Below, in pieces: positions 61,270-64,000 of a stretch of 64,000 bases of DNA. The DNA is from Shewanella pealeana ATCC 700345 (GTDB lineage Bacteria; Pseudomonadota; Gammaproteobacteria; Enterobacterales; Shewanellaceae). Numbering within the stretch: position 1 is the first letter of the stretch; each line of letters starts with the position of its first letter. The notes below the pieces were generated by a model. That model did no database searches and was not told the DNA's origin. It saw only the letters and a program-made list of their open reading frames with translations. The stretch spans positions 4,339,001 through 4,403,000 of the forward strand of contig NC_009901.1 in NCBI RefSeq assembly GCF_000018285.1, in the 5' to 3' direction. A program made the translations under genes and the position numbers.

Positions 61270-61740
61270 TTAGTCCTTTGATCCCGTGCTATACAGGAAC
61301 TGGCCAATCAAGTCTTCTAACACTAGCGCCGAATGGGTATCTTCGATACGGTCACCATCGGCTAACAGCTCAATATCATCATCCATAAAGCCTGGTGTTA
61401 ACCCTAAAAATTGCTCGCCTAACAAGCCTGAAGTTAAAATCGACAGTGTGCTTGTTTCTGGAAAATAGTGATAACGCTTATCCATCGCGATAGTTACCAC
61501 TGGAATTAACTTTTCTGGATCTAAATTGATTGCACTCACTCGGCCAACCACAACCCCACCAACTTTAACTGGCGAGCGGACTTTGAGACCACCGATATTA
61601 CTAAACTTGGCATACAGGGTATAACTGCTATCGCCTGATTTAACCTCGACATTGGCAACGTTAAAGACTAATACCAAGAAGGCTGCCAATCCGGACAATA
61701 AGAATAGACCGACTAGAATCTCAATTTTCCTTGTCAACAT
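61270..61740 (-). CDS. mlaD: MCE-domain substrate-binding subunit MlaD
   Basis: 156 aa. One N-terminal membrane helix (ILVGLFLLSGLAAFLVLV) is followed by an MCE domain (YTLYAKFSNIGGLKVRSPVK, with VGRVSAINLD). It forms the hexameric ring on MlaE. The ending (LEDLIGQFLYSTGSKD) is the usual C-terminal helix. mlaE lies 72 bp upstream. Confidence 0.96.
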   Translation of the reverse strand: MLTRKIEILVGLFLLSGLAAFLVLVFNVANVEVKSGDSSYTLYAKFSNIGGLKVRSPVKVGGVVVGRVSAINLDPEKLIPVVTIAMDKRYHYFPETSTLSILTSGLLGEQFLGLTPGFMDDDIELLADGDRIEDTHSALVLEDLIGQFLYSTGSKD

Positions 61741-61812
61741 AACTTATTTACCACTCTATTCAATAAATCTAAATAATAATTAACGACTAGGTATGTACAC
61801 TCGTCATATCGA

Positions 61813-62598
61813 CTAACTACCAAACATTACCGCTGTCAATAAGAAGTCTAATGCTAAAACGGCTAAACTTGACTGCACAACCGTCTGGGTCGTTGCCCTG
61901 CTAATCCCTTCAGGGTTCGGGATCACATGATAGCCTCGATAAAGCGCAATCCATGTCACCACCACAGCAAATAACAAACTCTTGATAATGCAGTTAACGA
62001 TATCTTCTCGCCACTCAACAGATGCCTGAAGTATTGACCAGAAGCTACCGCTATCAATGCCTTTCCACTCGACACCAACAAGGTGACCACCGTAGATCCC
62101 GACTGCGGTAAACATCAGCGCCAGCAGTGGCAAACTGATAACACCAGCCCAAAAGCGTGGCGCAATAATCTGCCTCAATGGGTCAATAGCCATCATCTCT
62201 AGACTAGATAACTGCTCGGTACTCTTCATTAGGCCGAGCTCAGCCGTTAACGCAGAACCTGCGCGGCCGGCGAATAGCAGTGCGGTGACCACAGGGCCTA
62301 ACTCTCGCAATAAGCTCAGGGCAACCATGGGGCCCAGGCTCTCCTCAGTGCCAAAGCCTACTAAGATATTATAGCCTTGTAGCGCCAGCACCATGCCGAT
62401 AAACAGCCCAGAGACTATGATGATCACCATAGACTGTACTCCAATAACATACAGCTGCTTTAGCAGTAACGGCGTACCTTTACGAAATCTTGGGCGATGC
62501 ACAATGGCGCCCCACAGCATTAGACCGGCTTGTCCTAGCCCAATAACTAACTCAATTGCAGCCCGACCTAGTCGAGCAATATGATCAATCAAGCTCAC
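61813..62598 (-). CDS. mlaE: ABC transporter permease MlaE
   Basis: 261 aa, close to the 260 aa of E. coli MlaE. I place the start at the GTG at 62598 ([16 protein letters not shown]), which has AGGA 8 bp upstream and overlaps mlaF by 14 bp; the frame extends to 62667 inside mlaF without support. Typical features are the N-terminal amphipathic helix, [24 protein letters not shown] [14 protein letters not shown] and [21 protein letters not shown]. Confidence 0.95.
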   Translation of the reverse strand: MSLIDHIARLGRAAIELVIGLGQAGLMLWGAIVHRPRFRKGTPLLLKQLYVIGVQSMVIIIVSGLFIGMVLALQGYNILVGFGTEESLGPMVALSLLRELGPVVTALLFAGRAGSALTAELGLMKSTEQLSSLEMMAIDPLRQIIAPRFWAGVISLPLLALMFTAVGIYGGHLVGVEWKGIDSGSFWSILQASVEWREDIVNCIIKSLLFAVVVTWIALYRGYHVIPNPEGISRATTQTVVQSSLAVLALDFLLTAVMFGS

Positions 62599-63397
62599 CG
62601 ATAAGTTCCTTCTTGTAATCTTGTGCAGGATAATGAAACGGTACTGGACCGTCAGGCTCACCACCAATAAATTGCTTTAATTGCGGATTATCTGATAAAC
62701 GCAACTCCTCTGGCGTGCCTTGAGCAATAATACGTTTGTCAGCTAATACATAAACATAATCCGCAATGCCGAGCACTTCCGCCACATCGTGAGAAACCAC
62801 AACCGATGTTAGGTTAAGCGCATCGGAAAGCTCACGAATAAGCTTAACCAGCACGCCCATGGAAATAGGGTCTTGACCGGCAAAAGGCTCATCGTAGAGC
62901 ACCATTTCAGGCTCTAATGCGATTGCTCTCGCCAAGGCTGCGCGGCGCTGCATTCCGCCCGACAGCTCTGTCGGCATCAATTGTGCCGCCCCTCTAAGCC
63001 CCACAGCTTCGAGTTTCATCAATACGATGCGGCGAATAATCGCTTCCGGTAAGCCTGAATGTTCTCTAAGGGCGAAGGCGACATTATCGAATACATTCAT
63101 GTCGGTAAACAAAGCACCGCTTTGAAATAACATGCTCATACGCTTACGCAGGACAAAAAGTTCGCTACGACTGCATTTATGGACATCGACGCCATCGAAT
63201 AGTACCGAGCCACTGTCCGGAGTTAGCTGCCCACCAATAAGCTTAAGCAGCGTGGTTTTTCCTATACCACTAGGCCCCATAATCGCGGTGACTTTCCCCT
63301 GAGGAATAGACAAGGTCACATCTTCAAAAATGACATGGTTACCGCGGCTAAACGCCATATTTTGGGTTTTAACCAATGTTTTCGGGGGTTGAGTCAT
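62585..63397 (-). CDS. mlaF: ABC transporter ATPase MlaF
   Basis: 270 aa. Walker [13 protein letters not shown], signature [14 protein letters not shown], Walker [14 protein letters not shown] and the switch His in [11 protein letters not shown]. It powers lipid transport for outer-membrane asymmetry. It is the first gene of mlaFEDCB-ibaG-murA and is divergent from the exchanger gene over 175 bp. Confidence 0.96.
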   Translation of the reverse strand: MTQPPKTLVKTQNMAFSRGNHVIFEDVTLSIPQGKVTAIMGPSGIGKTTLLKLIGGQLTPDSGSVLFDGVDVHKCSRSELFVLRKRMSMLFQSGALFTDMNVFDNVAFALREHSGLPEAIIRRIVLMKLEAVGLRGAAQLMPTELSGGMQRRAALARAIALEPEMVLYDEPFAGQDPISMGVLVKLIRELSDALNLTSVVVSHDVAEVLGIADYVYVLADKRIIAQGTPEELRLSDNPQLKQFIGGEPDGPVPFHYPAQDYKKELIGELD

Positions 63398-63572
63398 ACA
63401 CGCACCCTGCAGCTAAATTATAGAAACTTCCATTTTCCGTACCGGAAAGGGAGAAATTGTACGTAATTGGCCACAGGGGCACAACCAAATCGATACTATC
63501 TCGCCTCAATACTTTCATTTTTCTTCAATTACAGCGAAAATAGCCCGCTATACCCAAAAATACTAAGAATCG

Positions 63573-64000
63573 ATGTTATTTAATATTTTTATGTTAGTGG
63601 CAGGCTTAGGGGCTCTCGTTTGGAGCGCTGATAAGTTTGTTTACGGTGCAGCCGCTTTTGCTCGTAACCTTGGCTTACCACCCATGTTAATCGGTTTAAC
63701 GATTGTCGCCATGGGTAGCTCTGCTCCCGAGATGTTTGTTGCGGCCACAGCATCCCTCGAAGGCATGACCGATACCGCAATCGGCAATGTGCTGGGCTCT
63801 AACATAGCAAACATCACATTAATCTTAGGTATTACAGCCTTACTCGGAGCGATTTCTGTCAGTTCACAGACGCTGAAACGTGAAATTCCAATGATGCTGG
63901 TAGCCACCGTAATTGTGGGTTACTTCCTACATGATGGTTTCTTAACGCGTATCGAAGGTGTCAGCTTATTAGTGATGTTCATTGGCTTAATGGGCTATCT
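63573..64000 (+). CDS. Calcium/sodium antiporter (CaCA, YrbG-like), 5' part
   Basis: The first ~142 codons; the frame is still open at the window end. It has hydrophobic helices and the alpha-1 repeat of CaCA exchangers: GLTIVAMGSSAPEMFVAATAS, then GNVLGSNIANITLILG. The E in SSAPE binds the cation. In E. coli yrbG lies directly upstream of mlaF in the same direction; here it is divergent from mlaF. Confidence 0.9.
   Translation, partial: MLFNIFMLVAGLGALVWSADKFVYGAAAFARNLGLPPMLIGLTIVAMGSSAPEMFVAATASLEGMTDTAIGNVLGSNIANITLILGITALLGAISVSSQTLKREIPMMLVATVIVGYFLHDGFLTRIEGVSLLVMFIGLMGY

Overview
The window is about 64 kb of chromosome from a gammaproteobacterium, most probably a Shewanella or close relative. 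The evidence is the combination of a decaheme OmcA/MtrC-type cytochrome, a UrdA-type urocanate reductase, an octaheme lipoprotein cytochrome, MotX, an S46 dipeptidyl-peptidase and a TIGR04219-type outer membrane protein, all set in a backbone with typical gammaproteobacterial gene order (nudF-yqiB-cpdA-yqiA-parE; rpsF-priB-rpsR-rplI; rplM-rpsI; degQ-degS; mlaFEDCB-ibaG-murA). Genus is inferred from gene content; no rRNA gene is present.

Layout. 1-2.9 kb: end of an MscS-type channel, a glycerophosphodiesterase, a small membrane protein, a 2-hydroxyacid dehydrogenase and Bfd behind a Fur-box-like site. 2.86-3.19 kb: a MITE-like repeat, with a second copy at 37.0-37.3 kb. 3.3-11.2 kb: nudF-yqiB-cpdA-yqiA-parE-(PQQ-type dehydrogenase)-parC. 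11.5-18.1 kb: tolC, a secreted/outer-membrane trio including a PCu(A)C copper chaperone with a natural His6 tail, a crotonase, a small PspC operon containing a 35-aa gene, and dusA.

18.3-30.1 kb is the accessory locus: two overlapping lysR genes, a divergent decaheme lipoprotein cytochrome, a lipoprotein UrdA orthologue, an exported histidine-ammonia-lyase-fold protein that has lost the MIO-forming Ala-Ser-Gly, and a LuxR-regulator/response-regulator/sensor-kinase operon. I infer a periplasmic respiratory module in which the lyase-like protein supplies or handles a urocanate-like acceptor that UrdA reduces. The chemistry of the lyase-like protein is unknown, and this is the most interesting part of the window.

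30.6-54 kb: a POTRA-less Omp85-type barrel, alr, dnaB, an S46 peptidase, the rpsF operon, a DUF481 protein, an S9 peptidase, rlmB-rnr-motX-purA, rplM-rpsI, zapE, yhcB, degQ and degS. 54-58.6 kb: short tandem repeats, a 54-aa membrane protein, an octaheme lipoprotein cytochrome and a two-component pair whose regulator has an ArsR-like output domain. 58.7-64 kb: murA-ibaG-mlaBCDEF (outer-membrane lipid asymmetry) and a divergent CaCA exchanger cut by the window end. No tRNA, rRNA, CRISPR array, transposase or prophage was seen.
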